Counted from the first letter of the stretch, positions 47,399 to 59,096 are shown. The stretch: DNA of 64,000 bases from Warburgia ugandensis (GCA_035236585.1 CP141132.1:63461880-63525879), one strand, 5' to 3'. Notes: generated from the letters alone by a model not told the origin. Numbers and translations: made by a program.

Positions 47399-48606
47399 AT
47401 GTCAACTTTTGGTTCTATTCATAATATTGAAGGCCAATCTACTTCTAGATCACCTCATTTTGCTGGTAATGATTATGCTTATTGGAAAACTTGCATGAAT
47501 ATATATTTGTCGACTCTTGAATTTGAATTACTTGACATTGTTCATGATGGGTATTCTAAGCCAACTAAAGCTTCTACTAGTGATGGTATTCAAGAAAAGC
47601 CTAGAAAAGAATGGAGTGATGATGAAAAGAAGAAATTTATGTTGAATGCTAAAGCTATGAACATCTTGTATTGTGCCTTAGAAAGAAATGAATTTAATAG
47701 CATTTTTGGTTGTGATAGTGCTAAAGAAATATGGGATAGACTTGAAGTCACACGCGAAGGCACAAGTAGAGTAAAAGAATCTAAAGTTAATATGCTTGTT
47801 CAAGATTATGAGTTATTCAAAATGAAGCCTCATGAGTCTATCAAAGATATGTTTACTTGTTTTATCGATATTATCAATGGTTTAAAATCTCTTGGTAATA
47901 CCTATTCTAACCATGAGCAAGTTAACAAAACTCTTTGTTGTTTGCCTAAAGTTTGGGAAGCCAAGGTTGTTGCTATTAGGGAATCAAAGGACCTCAAGGT
48001 TCTACCTCTTGAAGAACTTCTTGGCTCACTCATGACATATAAGATGGAAGTCAAAAGGAATGACCAAGAAGAGGAGGAAAGCAAAGAAAAGCAAAGAAAG
48101 GAAGCGTCCTCAAAACAACAAAGGAGAGTGAAAGTGAAACAAGTCAAGATGATGATGTTGTGCTCCTTGCCAAAAAGATGAGGAGATTCATGATGAAGAA
48201 GAAGTTCCCATAAAAAAGAAGGGAACATCATCAAGACGAAGGCAAATCAAGCAAGAAAGAAAAGGAAGCCGTATGCTACAAATGCAAAAAGCTCAGTCAC
48301 ATGAGGCCGAATTGCCCGTTGAACAAGAAGTACAAAAAGCAAGCAATGAAGGTCACATGGGATGTATACGAAAGTGAGAGCACATCCTCAAGCTACCAAG
48401 AAGTGGCAAACTTTGGCATAATGGCTAAGCATGAGGACGAAGAGGTAACCTCAAGCTCTTCATGTTCCAGTTCAAATAGTGTTCTTTCTTATGATACTCT
48501 TCATGATGCTTTTTCTAACTTGCAAGAAAAAGTTTCAGCACTTGCTTATAGTAATAAAAAGTTGAAATCTAAATACAAAGATTTGCAAAAGAGAGTGATG
48601 AGGTAA
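47399..48606 (+). pseudogene. SIRE-type Gag
   Basis: The natural start is probably ATG 47,399 (MSTFGSIHNIEGQ) rather than 47,312, which lies in the PBS region. It shows the capsid motifs PHFAGNDYAYWK, AKEIWDRLEVTREGT and ESIKDMFTCF. A frameshift near 48,085-48,120 moves the frame; in another frame the family text continues (DVVLLAKKMRRFM). Then comes a zinc knuckle CYKCKKLSHMRPNC (C-x2-C-x4-H-x4-C, about 48,271-48,312) and VANFGIMAKHEDEE. The retained 289-codon frame is the longest intact piece. Confidence 0.8.
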
Positions 48607-49544
48607 AGATAAGAAATGAGAGCTTCTAGTAAAACTTAAGTTTGCTCAAACTTTTGAAAAGGAAAAAGATAATTTGCAAAGACGTTTAAATGAGCTAGGA
48701 GAAACCTTGTCAAAATACACTCTTGGTTCCAAAAAGTTAGACAAGATTCTTAGTGTTCAAAAACATTGTTTTGATAAAACTGGTTTGGGATACAAGTATG
48801 GTTCCAAACAAAATGGGAACAAAAATTATTTTGTGAGAGCTTCTCAATCATCAAGTCCTAACAATACATGCAATTTTTGTGGAAAAGGAGGACACCTTTC
48901 ATATGCATACAAATTAAAGAAAAATAAAGGAAAGATGATTTAGGTTCCAAAAGGAACATTTGTTGCTAACCCAATTGGACCTAAGAAAGTTTGGGTACGG
49001 AGATGAGTTTGTCTTTATTTGGTTGTAGGACTTGAGTTTCATAGGTAAATCCAAGTTGAGCTACAAAGGAAAATGGTTCTTGGATATTGGGTGCTCAAGA
49101 CACATGACTGGTGATATCTCTCAATTCTTGAGCGTTGAAAGAATTGACAAAGGGCATGTCACTTTTGGTGATAAATCCAAGGGAAAAATAGAAGGCATGG
49201 GTGAAATTGTTATGTCATCCAACCTTAAGATTCAAAAATTTTTATTTGTTGACAACCTTAAACATAACTTGATTAGTATTAGTCAATTATGTGATGGTAA
49301 AAATAAAGTTATATTTGAAGAGCATGGTTGTCAAGTTGAAAATATTGAAGGAAAATTTATTTTCAATGGATATAGATATGGAGATGTATATACAATTGAC
49401 CTTAACCAACTTATTGATCAAAATTTCAAATGCTTAAATGCTATTAAAGATGATTCTTGGTTATGGCATAGAAGATTGGGTCATTGTAGTATGGAATTAA
49501 TTGGAAAATTATGTAAACAAGGAATTTTAGAAGAATTGCCATAA
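48607..49544 (+). pseudogene. SIRE-type second zinc knuckle, protease and pre-integrase region
   Basis: A coiled-coil-like stretch leads to CNFCGKGGHLSYAY (about 48,870-48,911), with the last Cys of the knuckle changed to Tyr. The protease site reads WFLDIGCSRHMTGD (49,075-49,116), so DSG is now DIG. The GAG-pre-integrase part ends LWHRRLGHCSMELIGKLCKQ, with the paired His of the integrase zinc site. Confidence 0.8.
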
Positions 49545-49995
49545 TCTCAAATATGTTAAAAATAAAACATGTGGTCCACGCGAAATTGGAAAATTAAAGA
49601 AAGCTTCTTTCAATCAAAATCTTATGTTTCAACTTCAAGGCCTCTTGAACGTTTACATATAGACTTGTTTGGTCCTAATAGGGTGCTTAGACAGTAAAAA
49701 GTATGCTTTTGTTATTGTGGATGATTTTTCAAGATTTACATGGGTAATCTTTTTAAAGCATAAAAATGAAACTTTTGAATCCTTTACAAGATTTTATAAG
49801 AAAGTTCAAAAAGAAAAAGGTTATATGATTACCAAAATAAGAAGTGATCAAGGAGGAGAGTTTTGTAATAAAGATTTTGAAAACTTTTGTGAAGAAAATG
49901 GTTTGGACCATAATCTCTCCGCTCCTCAAACACCTCAACAAAATGGCATTGTTGAAAGGAAAAATTGAACTCTTCAAGAAACGGGAAGAACAACG
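49545..49995 (+). pseudogene. SIRE-type integrase core, truncated
   Basis: Carries the catalytic triad positions: IDLFGPN (about 49,660), IRSDQGGEF (about 49,840-49,866) and PQQNGIVERKN (49,936-49,967). A frameshift separates the zinc region from the core. A TGA stop follows ERKN, and the sequence still resembles copia (TLQE.GRT) up to about 49,995. Confidence 0.8.
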
Positions 49996-50293
49996 TCCTA
50001 CCCCACCAAATGAAAACCCTGATGATATAGATGTGGAAGGTGAGATTAATTCTTCATTTACAAACATGGAACAAATAAAGGCAAATACCATTCTTCATAG
50101 TGGAAAAATAATTGATATACCAAAACCTGTTAGAAAAAGAGATAAATTTATTGATAAGAAAAATGCCCCACCCACTAAGCCATATGACATCCTTGCTCCA
50201 TTTCCACAAAGGTGCATCAAGATCCCACAATTATCTCTAATTATGAGAAGCAACCTAGAGACATATTTAATACCTTGCCCTATGAAAAAATGA
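49996..50293 (+). pseudogene. Athila-like Gag, C-terminal part
   Basis: QIKANTILHSGKIIDIPKP and PYDILAPFPQR match the C-terminal Athila Gag segment ('LRSGK' and 'PFPQR' motifs). It is in frame with the SIRE-derived reading at 49,844-49,967, giving one 149-codon chimeric ORF. It ends at a stop (50,291-50,293); the rest of Gag-Pol is missing. Confidence 0.75.
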
Positions 50294-52189
50294 AAATTTC
50301 AAAATTGTAAGATAAATTCACTCCCCTTTCCTTTAGAGGTTGTAAATTTTTTTCTTTGAAAATTTTCCATTTGTAATAATTATGTACCATAGTTTTTTTT
50401 TTTTTAAACTTCCATTTTCTACATCTCCCATTTCATCATTTCTTAATACATTATCATTAGCCTACATTTTAAACATTGAGGATAATCTTTCACTTAGATT
50501 GGAGGGGTAGAATTTTGGTGAATTCTAGTCTTTGTTTGTTTGTTTTTTTTTTTTTAAATTATAAAAATAATTTTTTTGGAGTTTTAAAGTCAATTCATAC
50601 ACTACAATAAGAATTGGAATTTTTTGAAGTATAGTCTAGCTAACTTAAGCTTATTAATGGAATTGTACATAATTAATTCATCATTTTATTCATTTTCTAA
50701 AGTATTCAATGAAAGCAAAGTTTCAGATCACATATGTACACATAGTTGCATATAGATAGTCTAGATTGATAAGTAGTTATAACTCAGAGATCCTGAAGAA
50801 ATTCAGTGGAGACCTATAATGTAAGTGAGTTTTAGCGCTATTCATTCTTTTTGAGAGGTTATAAATGTTCCTAATTTTTTTCAGCATACTTAAATTAAAA
50901 TTTGATCCTACCAATTTTTAAAATTTTCTAATTACCTAAATTATTAAAATATTATATTTAAAATTCTAAAAGTTCATTGAATTTGATTGATTATATGAAA
51001 ACTAGAAAAGGATTTAAGCAATTCTTGTTGTTAACTAGAGACATAAAACATAAACAAAAGAGTATTTTTATCACTAGTTAGCCAATTTGAGCCTTTTATA
51101 TAAGCCTTTTCTTTTCTTATCCAAATTACCTTTACCCATATTAACCTAGTATAAATTATTCATTACCTATTTTTTTCAAAAGATAAGTTAGAGATGAATG
51201 AAAATATACTTTTTAGTTGCAATAAAAGTAGAAAATTAAATATTAAGAAAAGAAATGTTATTTAAAGAGATCCAGAAGTGTTAATAAGAAAGAAAAAGTG
51301 ATGAATTTTTTTTTTTTGAAGAATACACAAAAGTGAAAAAAGAAATATTCACTTCATTACAAGTAAAGAAAGAATTGTCAACTTTAGTAGAAGACCTCTA
51401 TTTATTTGTAATTTTTTTTTGAATATCCTTTATGCTCTTTCTTTTCATAACGCTATCCTATAGCTATATTTCGCCCCAGTTAAAGACTTATTGATTTCAG
51501 GATGAATATAATCTTGATGAGGAAATAAAAAGATAGGATATAAAGGGTAATATTTCTAAAAGTTCAATGGTGATGGCATCTAATCATCTCTAAAAGGATC
51601 AAAATTAAATTCCTTAGTAACTCCAGTTCTTTCATGAGTATATATGAGATAAATTTGCTTTTATTAATTTTTCTCATATATTTAAAAGAGAGATATAATT
51701 TGAACCGTTTATCTAAGAGTTTTATTTCTGAGTGTATGTCATTAGTGAGGATTGAGGTCAAAACATATTTTAGATGGAGTTCAAAAGTTATTGCCTATTT
51801 AGAGATAAAGATTATTCTATATGTAGACTATACACACATACCCAGTTTGAGATTTGAGCTTAATTGGAATGTATTTAGCATATGGGTTAGAGTTTTGAAT
51901 TTTTCATTCATTTTTATTAGTATGCTAAAGTTGATAGATTTATTAAAGAGAATTCTTTGAGGAAAACGTGAAAATTGATTTGAAAATTAGTTTTAAAATT
52001 TTGTGGGTATTTTCATTGCAAACTCTCACAAGGCTTAACTTGTCTACTAGGGGTAACTTAGGGGTTTAAGAGCTTGTTGTATATGCTAAATGCAATCATG
52101 AGTACCTACAAAAGTGGCAATTTATATCAATTATATAATTTGGTTTTTCACATGTTTTACTTGACCCGAGTAAAATGCTGGTTGAGGAG
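50294..52189 (+). other. Athila-like 3' non-coding region
   Basis: Contains the post-coding acattgaggataat...ggaggggtag landmark of Athila elements, several poly(T) runs and no pol motif. Hydrophobic frames at 51,634-51,960 have no retroviral features. A weak purine stretch (ggttgaggag) precedes the 3' LTR. Confidence 0.55.
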
Positions 52190-53777
52190 TGTATTAAGAG
52201 TCCATTATTGCATAAATTACACACATTTAACATGTCTTTTGATATATTTTAAAGATATTATCTATAAATTTATATGAAAAATATGCCATTTGAGAATTTT
52301 ATAATATAACCTTAATTTGGTAAATTTTCAAGGTTAGATGATGATATGAGGTAAGTATGAATAAAATTGAATATTGTATAATACTAATTAGGTTATTTTA
52401 TTTGTTTTGTAGGTGGTAGATCAAGATCTATGTAGTTAGATCAAGCCAATCAACATCCTAAATCTTTAATCAAGCTTAGATTAAAATGAATGGCTCAAAT
52501 CAATCCAGATTATCTAGATCAAAATCAAAGACTCCAGTTCAATCCTCAAGCATCATATCCAAACCATGAGCACAAGAGAATTGAGAATGCTAAGGGTTAA
52601 TGAGAAAAGTGAAAAGGATAAAGAGAAAGGAAATAGTTTCCTAATAGAAAATTATGTTAAAAATTAAGAAATTCAAATGATTTAGAATTCTTTGAAGAAA
52701 ATAAAAAGAATGGAGAAGGAATACTAAAAATTGAATTCAAACAGACTTCCCATCATTTATAAATACTTGATAAAAAAAAAGGAGTGAAAAAATCATGAAA
52801 ATTCAAAGAAAAATGGAGGTTGAAGAAGATAAACAGTGCCCACATAGGTTGGTGAATATTGGTACTTTGAGCTGGTTCTTGCTTTGATACTTAACAAAAA
52901 TCTCTAAAATTTAGTTCATTGGATAGAAGACATTAAGGATTAGAAGACCTAGGTGTTTGATTTTCAATTTTCATCTCAAATTTTGTAACTTGAATTGATT
53001 AAAGTTAGCTACTTCCTACTATTCATGTGAACAGTAATAGTGAGTTACTTGAAGTTTTGCACCTTTAGTTTGATCTTTTGATGTATTTTTGAATTATCTA
53101 ATCCTTTGCTTATATTTTATTTGAGTTAGAAAGAGTTTCATATAAATTATTTAAAATTCAATGATTGAATTTGTTTAATTTTATGAAATAATCTTGAAAG
53201 GTACTGTTGTATAGGTTGGTGAATAGCTTATGTTTGTGATTAAATATCTTAATTTCTATTATCATAATTTGAAATCAAACCATTACAATTGAATTTATTG
53301 ATATCAAATTATTTTAGGTACCAAGTTTCATCAAAAAATTCTATCAGAAAGTAGAAAAAATTAGCGGCTAAAGTTAGTGAAATCTCTATGGATTCTGACT
53401 GTTCTTGAATTGTAAATAGAGATTGGATTAATTCTAAATTGTGAACATGGATAAGATAACTACTTTGCTAGTGTCAAACGAGCACGGCCGCATATGACTC
53501 TCATAGTTACTTTCTTCTTTTTTCTAGTAACACTCTCTCACTTGCAAACATAGAAAGAGGTGTTGCTTTGGTATTTTAATTTGAAAAAAAAATTAAGAAA
53601 ATTTGTGAATAGGATCTAATGTCTGACACATTAGAGATTGTTATGGGTGATCTTAATTCTTGGTCAATTAAATTTTAATTAAACTCCAAATTTTTAAGTT
53701 TATGTCCCTATGGGATTAACCCATACTTGCATAAGTTGTACAAAAATAGCTTATGCACTTGCAGAAAACAATCAACA
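52190..53777 (+). repeat. 3' LTR of the Athila-like element
   Basis: Starts TGTATTAAGAGTCC and ends AATCAACA. Homologous to 42,484-43,784 but about 290 bp longer. Mismatches are frequent, which indicates an old insertion. Confidence 0.82.
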
Positions 53778-53977
53778 AGCTCTATTCTAAATGTTCTAAA
53801 AAAAGGTTCCTAGTCATAGATGAAAATTAGGTGTGAAGGACAAAGGACTTTCTTTGGGAGAGTCCTAAACATTTTAAAATAGAGAGGAGTGCCATGGGGA
53901 TGTTTCCTTTATGGTGGAAGGGAGATGGCATCCTGGCCAACAAGGTGGATCCCATCCTAGGTATTAGAATATCCCAG

Positions 53978-54058
<81 letters not shown>

Positions 54059-54110
54059 AGTCCTAGGCTTTTAAACGAAGGTGAAGTGTACCCTTAAGCT
54101 GGAAATATCC
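53778..54110. repeat. Continuation of the 140-bp tandem array
   Basis: Right of the Athila-like element, the same marker blocks reappear: the hairpin aggactttctttgggagagtcct (53,844-53,866), caaggtggatcccatc and agagtcctaggctttt. Confidence 0.6.
53982..54056. repeat. (CT)n microsatellite inside the tandem array
   Basis: A 75-bp perfect CT run. Its flanks (agaact...agagtcct) show that it sits where the hairpin core ggactctc of the array unit would be. Confidence 0.95.
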
Positions 54111-54694
54111 CATTTATTATAGGAAACAAGGTGACTAGGAGAGAGAAAGACAATAGAAAGGATAGAGGGTTGTGTTGTCAGAAACACTCCTGAGATAGTA
54201 TAATTGCACCATGTAGTGCACTGCAAAGGGTAGTTATATACATTACAATGTCATTTAAGTAAATAACTTATTGTTATTTTAATTTTATTTGCTTAAGATA
54301 TTCTTGTGTCAATAAGGAAAGCCTCCATTTGAGTTCAATAAAAATAGTCTCAAAACCTAGTTCTAAGATGTTTTTAATCACACTCTTGATATGCATGAAT
54401 ATGCAATGGAGTGTTCAAAGGGTTTTTAAAGATATGTTTTAAAAGTTCTAAGTGGTTTCAACCAATATCACAAACAAGCAATTCGGGCATGTTATTTGGT
54501 GGTCAATCTTTTTTTTTAGAATTACAACAATACCACTTGCTTATGAAATTATTTTTCACATTACCTAAACTTGGAAATTTTCTTTTTGATGATGTAAACT
54601 TGAAAATTTTCTCATCAGACTTTTGGCTTTTAGAAATAATACCTCATTTTGACATGGGAGGCTCTTGGAAGAGTAAGATGGACTAGATGAAATC
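54111..54694. other. Right part of the 17-kb insertion, identity unknown
   Basis: No gene. A 91-codon frame at 54,411-54,686 lacks any motif. Copia integrase homology resumes on the minus strand at about 54,695. Confidence 0.35.
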
Positions 54695-55152
54695 GAAAAA
54701 TAGATTCATAAAAAACAACGTGTCTAGGCACAATGATTTTGTGACATGTAAGATCTAGACATTTATATCCTTTTTGCAGTTGATAGTAGCCCGTATAAAC
54801 ACATGGATGGGAACACGCTTCAAGTTTATTGAACGTATATGTACAGAGCCAAGAGAAGCATAAGCAACCTTATGTTTTTAGTGAGATCAGGAGTGATTTT
54901 GAATAATTTGGTGAGTGGACACTGGTAACCAAGTACTTTGGTTAGAAGACAGCTATTGAGATAAACGGCAGTGGTAACTACATGCTCCAATAGATGATAG
55001 ACATGGAGGCATGAAGCACGAGATTGAGCACCATTTCAATGTACAATTTGTGTATGATGACACTTTACTAGGCCATTTTGGGATGCAAGGGAACATGCTA
55101 GGCTATGTCCTACCCCATGAATGGCAAAAAAATATTATGATTTGATAAGTTC
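54695..55152 (-). pseudogene. Integrase C-part of the split copia element
   Basis: Minus-strand frames give HVVTTAVYLNSCLLTKVLGY and later QKGYKCLDLTCHKIIVPRHV, matching 'AVYLINRLPT' and 'YKCLDLSTSRIYISRHV' of copia integrase. Frame jumps occur. Its left-hand continuation is at 60,294-60,420, across the Tork-type element. Confidence 0.75.
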
Positions 55153-55501
55153 TGTTGGGGATTTTAGTCCCCGCCCAAGATCACACACCAATATTAATGT
55201 GGTTCGACTAATAAGCCTACATTCACAGGAGAGGGAATGATTTCACTATGTAAAATGAAATACAAGGGTTTTTACAGAGAAGAAGATACGGGAATTTTAC
55301 ATATCTGTGTTCTAGTTCTTTGTCCTCTTGGTATCCCTATTTATAGGGTATTTTGGGCCCTAATTTTCAACACATTTTACACAAAAGTCAGTGGACAGTG
55401 GCCGACGGCGACGCCCGCCACTGTTGAAGTCGGCGGTAGCTAACTGCAGTGCCCCCCATGGTTGAAGTTGGTGGCCGCCTAAAAATGGGGCTGGACCAAC
55501 A
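55153..55501 (-). repeat. 3' LTR of the Tork-type element
   Basis: 349 bp, TG...CA ends, with a TATA box TATAAATAG on the minus strand (55,337-55,345). It has about 70 bp (about 55,401-55,475, GC-rich with repeated gttgaagt and ggcgg bits) that the 5' LTR lacks. Confidence 0.9.
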
Positions 55502-55514
55502 AATCTCCCCCTCC
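55502..55514 (-). other. Polypurine tract of the Tork-type element
   Basis: Minus strand GGAGGGGGAGATT immediately before the 3' LTR, in the correct position for plus-strand priming. Confidence 0.85.
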
Positions 55515-55554
55515 AGGCCCATTAACTAAAGGAGGTTTCTTCACGTATGGACTT

Positions 55555-56841
55555 TTAGCAGAAGCCCATTCCGGTCAATTCCCTGCAAATCTTAAACTTG
55601 CTCATAGGTAATGTTTTTGTCATCATATCTGAACTATTATCGTTAGTATGAATCTTCTCAAGCTCTAACAAATTTGAGTCCAAAATATCATGTATCCAAT
55701 GATATCGAACATCAATGTGCTTTGACCTTCCATGAAAAGTAGAATTCTTGCTAAGGTGTATAGCACTTTGATTGTCGCCAAATAACGCATACCTCTTTTG
55801 CATAAAGCCAAGTTTGTTCACAAACTTCTTCATCCACAATAACTCTTTGCATGCTTCTGTCACAGCAATAAACTCAGCCTCTATTGTAGATAAGGCAACA
55901 CACTTTTGTAACTTTGATTGCCATGACACAGCTCCCCCTACAAAAGTAATGAAGTAGCCTGAAGTAGACTTCCTTGTGTCAATATCACCAGCCATATCTG
56001 AATCAGTGTAGCCCTCAAGCACGGGCTTGCCAGTGCCAAATCCCAAACACAACTTGGAAGTATCACATAGATATCTCAATATCCACTTCACTGCATTCCA
56101 ATGTTCTTTTCCTAGATTTAATAGAAAATAGCTCACTGTACTAACTGCATATGCAATGTCTGGTCTGGTACACATCATGGCATACATAAGACTGCCAATA
56201 GTTGAAGCATAAGGAACATCTTGCATGTATTCCTTCTCAGCATCACTCACTGGAACTTGATTCTTACTAAGCTTAAAGTGAGTAGCAAAAGGTGTACCAA
56301 CCACTTTAGCTTTATCCATGTGAAATCGTTGAAGTACCTTTTCTATATATTTCTCTTGAGACAGCCATAACCGCTTATTCCTCCTATCACGAATGATAGA
56401 AATCCTGAGAATCTGTCTTGAAAGTCCCAAGTCTTTCATAGCAAAGACTTTGTTCATCTCCTTCTTTAACTAACTGATCCTTGAAGAGCTGCTTCCAACA
56501 ATAAGCATATTGTCGACATAGAGTAGCAAGATGACAAAATCATCTTTTGAGAATCTCTGCACAAACACATAGTGATTTGAAGTAGTCTTTCTGTAACCCT
56601 GTTGGGTCATGAACTGCTCGAACTTCTTGTACCACTGTCTGGGAGCCTGTTTCAAGCCATACAGACTCTTTTTCAGCTTGCACATGTACTTCTCTTTGCC
56701 TTTAGCAACAAACCCTTCTGGCTGCTCTATATATATCTCCTCCTCTAAGTCACCATGGAGGAATGTTGTCTTCACATCCATCTGCTCAACCTCCAGATCA
56801 AGGTTTGCTGCCAAACCCCATACAACTCGGATTGAAGACAT
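55555..56841 (-). pseudogene. Copia reverse transcriptase and RNase H (Tork type)
   Basis: The RT part (56,470-56,841) has QMDVKTTFLHGDLEEEIYI and SLYGLKQAPRQWYKKF, but the catalytic box reads YVDN in place of YVDD. An in-frame TAG (minus strand, just above 56,457) separates it from the 300-codon downstream frame. That frame carries the RT end (GSLMYAMMCTRPDIAYAV), then RNase H (GYTDSDMAGDIDTRKSTSGY, ALSTIEAEFIAVTEA, KHIDVRYHWI). The D...E...D RNase H residues appear retained, but loss of the second RT aspartate would abolish activity. Confidence 0.9.
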
Positions 56842-58453
56842 TTTAACAACAGGAGAAAATATCTGCTCAAAATCGACACCTTTTCTTTGACCAAACCTTT
56901 CACCACAAGTCTAGCTTTGTATCATGGTCATGAAGTGTCACCCTCATACTTTACGCTATAAATCCATCGATTCTTCAAAGCTTGTTTGCCCTTAGGTAAT
57001 CTTACTAGCTCAAAAGTGTGGTTGTCATATAAGGATTTCATCTCATCCTTCATAGCTGCAATCCACTCTGCATTCTCTTCACTTTTAGCTGCCTCTATGT
57101 AGCTCTTAAGCTCTCCCCCGTCAGTGAGGAGCACGTACTCATTTGGTGAATATCGAGTGGAGGGTTGACGATCTCTCGAACTCCATCTCAATGAAACTAC
57201 TGGTTCCTCAGTAGGAACCTCCTGCTGAATATCATCAGCTTCTGATGAAACATCCATGTCTTCAACAGCTTCATGTTCTCCCTTAGCTTGATTATCTTGA
57301 ACATCAACTGAAGCACCACCATGGTCATTGGTGCCATTTACATTTGGCGTATGTGAAACATGAACTAGATCTAAATCGATCAGAGTATTAGAACTCCGAG
57401 TTTCTAATACTTCGGGGTTGTCAATGTTTTCAATGGTTTGGTCTTCCATAAAGACCACATCATGGCTTCTAACCAGCTTCTTTGCAACAGGATCATATAG
57501 CCTGTAACCAAACTCATCTTGCCCATAGCCGATGAAAATGCATTGTTTGGTCTTGACGTCTAACTTGGACCTCTCATCCTTGGGTATATGTACAAATGCC
57601 TTGCACCCAAATACCCGCAAATGATCGTAAGAGACATCTTTTCCATACCATAGCCTATCAGGAACATCTGCATTCAAGGCAACAATTGGAGATAGGTTAA
57701 TCACATAGGCTACTGTGTATAGCGCCTCACCCTAGAAGGAACCGGGTAGCCTTGCTTCAGAAAGTAAGCATCTGACCCTCTCCATCAATGTCCAGTTCAT
57801 CCTCTCTGCTAAACCATTTAGCTGAGAAGTCTTTGGAGGAGTTCTTTGATGTCTGATCCCTTGCTTCTTATAATAAGCATCAAAAGGTCCACGTACTCGC
57901 CACCATTGTCTGTGCGAATACATTTCAGCTTCTTCCCTGTTTGCCGCTGAACAGAAGCTTGAAATTCTTTAAACTTGTCAAGCACCTGATCTTTAGATTT
58001 CAAAACATAGACCCAGAGTTTTCTGGAATAATCATCAATAAATGTGACAAAATATAATGCACCACCAAATGTGCATACCTTCATAGGACCACATACATCT
58101 GAATGTACCAATTCAAGCACGCCTGGCTTTCTGGAAGAAGGATGGCTTTTGAAGGAAACTCGTTGCTGCTTCCCGGCAAGACAATGAGCACATTCGCTCA
58201 ACTTTGTAGCTTTGAGCCCTGAAAGCAAATTCTTCTTGACTAGGCAACCTAGTCCTTTCTCACTCATGTGACTCAGCTGTTTGTGCCACAACGCTGAAGA
58301 ACCAGTAACATCAACTGCGTTCACAGAGTTAATGGGAATCAAAGCTTGTATCACATACAAGCTAGATGATTTCTTCCCTCTAGCAACCAAGCACTCTCTT
58401 AGAGAGCTTCCACTGTCCATCACAAAAGGTACTACAGTACCCATCATCATCAA
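56842..58453 (-). pseudogene. Copia integrase and RT N-terminus (Tork type)
   Basis: Starts with the zinc region (LWHKQLSHMSEKG...CAHCLAGK). The catalytic positions are HSDVCGPM, RTDNGGEY and LNGLAERMN. A frameshift near 57,880-57,900 splits the core, and another break lies at 57,705-57,730. The C-terminal region has LRVFGCKAFVHIPKDERSK and IFIGYG. The following linker and RT start (WIAAMKDEMKSLYDNHTFEL) end at two TGA codons near 56,920-56,930. One sits where the family has Arg (RYKARLV), consistent with CGA-to-TGA decay. Confidence 0.88.
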
Positions 58454-58870
58454 GCTTTTCGGCTGATATTAAGTTCAACTGGATATCTGGTACATGTCGA
58501 ACGTCCTTGAGAATCAACCTCGTTCCATTGTTGGTGTCCAAACAGACATATCCAATACCAACAACCTTTGATAGCCCATCGTTACCCATCTTCAACACTC
58601 CAAAGTCACCAGGAGTGTACGAGGTGAAAAACTCCCTCCTCGAGGTAACGTGAAAAGAAGCATCACTGTCAACAACCCATCCAATCTCATTGGAGGCTAG
58701 GTTGATTTCATTTTCATCACAAACCACAACAAGGCCTGAAGTAGTGGCAGCTACACGATCATTCCCCTCATCATTTCTTCTCTCCTACTTGGTATTCTTT
58801 GTTTTGTTCCTAGCTTTCCACTTATAACACTGCCTTTTAATGTGACCCTTCTTGTCACAATAATTGCATT
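58380..58870 (-). pseudogene. Copia zinc knuckle and protease (Tork type)
   Basis: An intact zinc knuckle CNYCDKKGHIKRQC lies at about 58,826-58,868. The protease reads WVVDSDASFHVT, so the DSG active site is DSD. The remainder (VRHVPDIQLNLISAEKLDDDG) is well preserved. A TAG stop (minus strand, near 58,780) separates knuckle and protease. Confidence 0.85.
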
Positions 58871-59096
58871 CCAAATTCTTGTATCTGGACTTAGATTTAC
58901 TCCTGCTTCTGTTATTCTTCTCCTATCCTTTGATCTTGCTTCTCCCTCGATTTTCTGATATTTAAATCTCAGACTGTGATGTGGTGAAAACTTGAGCTCG
59001 TCACCTCATTTCTTTATTTAGAACTACACTTCTCGTAGATTCTCATGTCACAGCACCACCTGGAGCAAAATTGGCTAGAGAAACAAGAAAATTTTC

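Larger units (their letters stand above)
45534..49995 (+). mobile_element. 5' part of a SIRE-type Ty1/copia element nested in Athila
   Basis: A long LTR (45,534-47,335), an initiator-Met PBS (47,338-47,350), gag, protease and most of integrase are present. The sequence stops just after the integrase active-site glutamate near 49,995 and joins Athila gag. RT, RNase H and the 3' LTR are missing. One deletion removing the SIRE 3' half and part of Athila gag explains the joint. SIRE lineage is judged from the long LTR, the CAATTCACCCCCC-type LTR end, the two zinc knuckles and the VANFGIMA segment. Confidence 0.8.
42484..53777 (+). mobile_element. Athila-like Ty3 element, pol deleted, carrying a nested SIRE fragment
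   Basis: LTRs at 42,484-43,784 and 52,190-53,777 align over most of their length. A 5-bp flank ggctc/agctc (one mismatch) is a likely target duplication. The PBS (43,791-43,808) is a decayed match to the tRNA-Asp site used by Athila/Tat elements. Gag pieces (45,241-45,420 and 49,996-50,293) and the cattgaggataat...GGAGGGGTAG stretch near 50,475-50,510 are typical of Athila internal DNA. Protease, RT, RNase H and integrase are absent. It inserted into the 140-bp tandem array. Confidence 0.82.

Noticed and set aside
53894-54097. 67-codon Leu-Ser-rich ORF
   Set aside because: Translation of the (CT)n tract.
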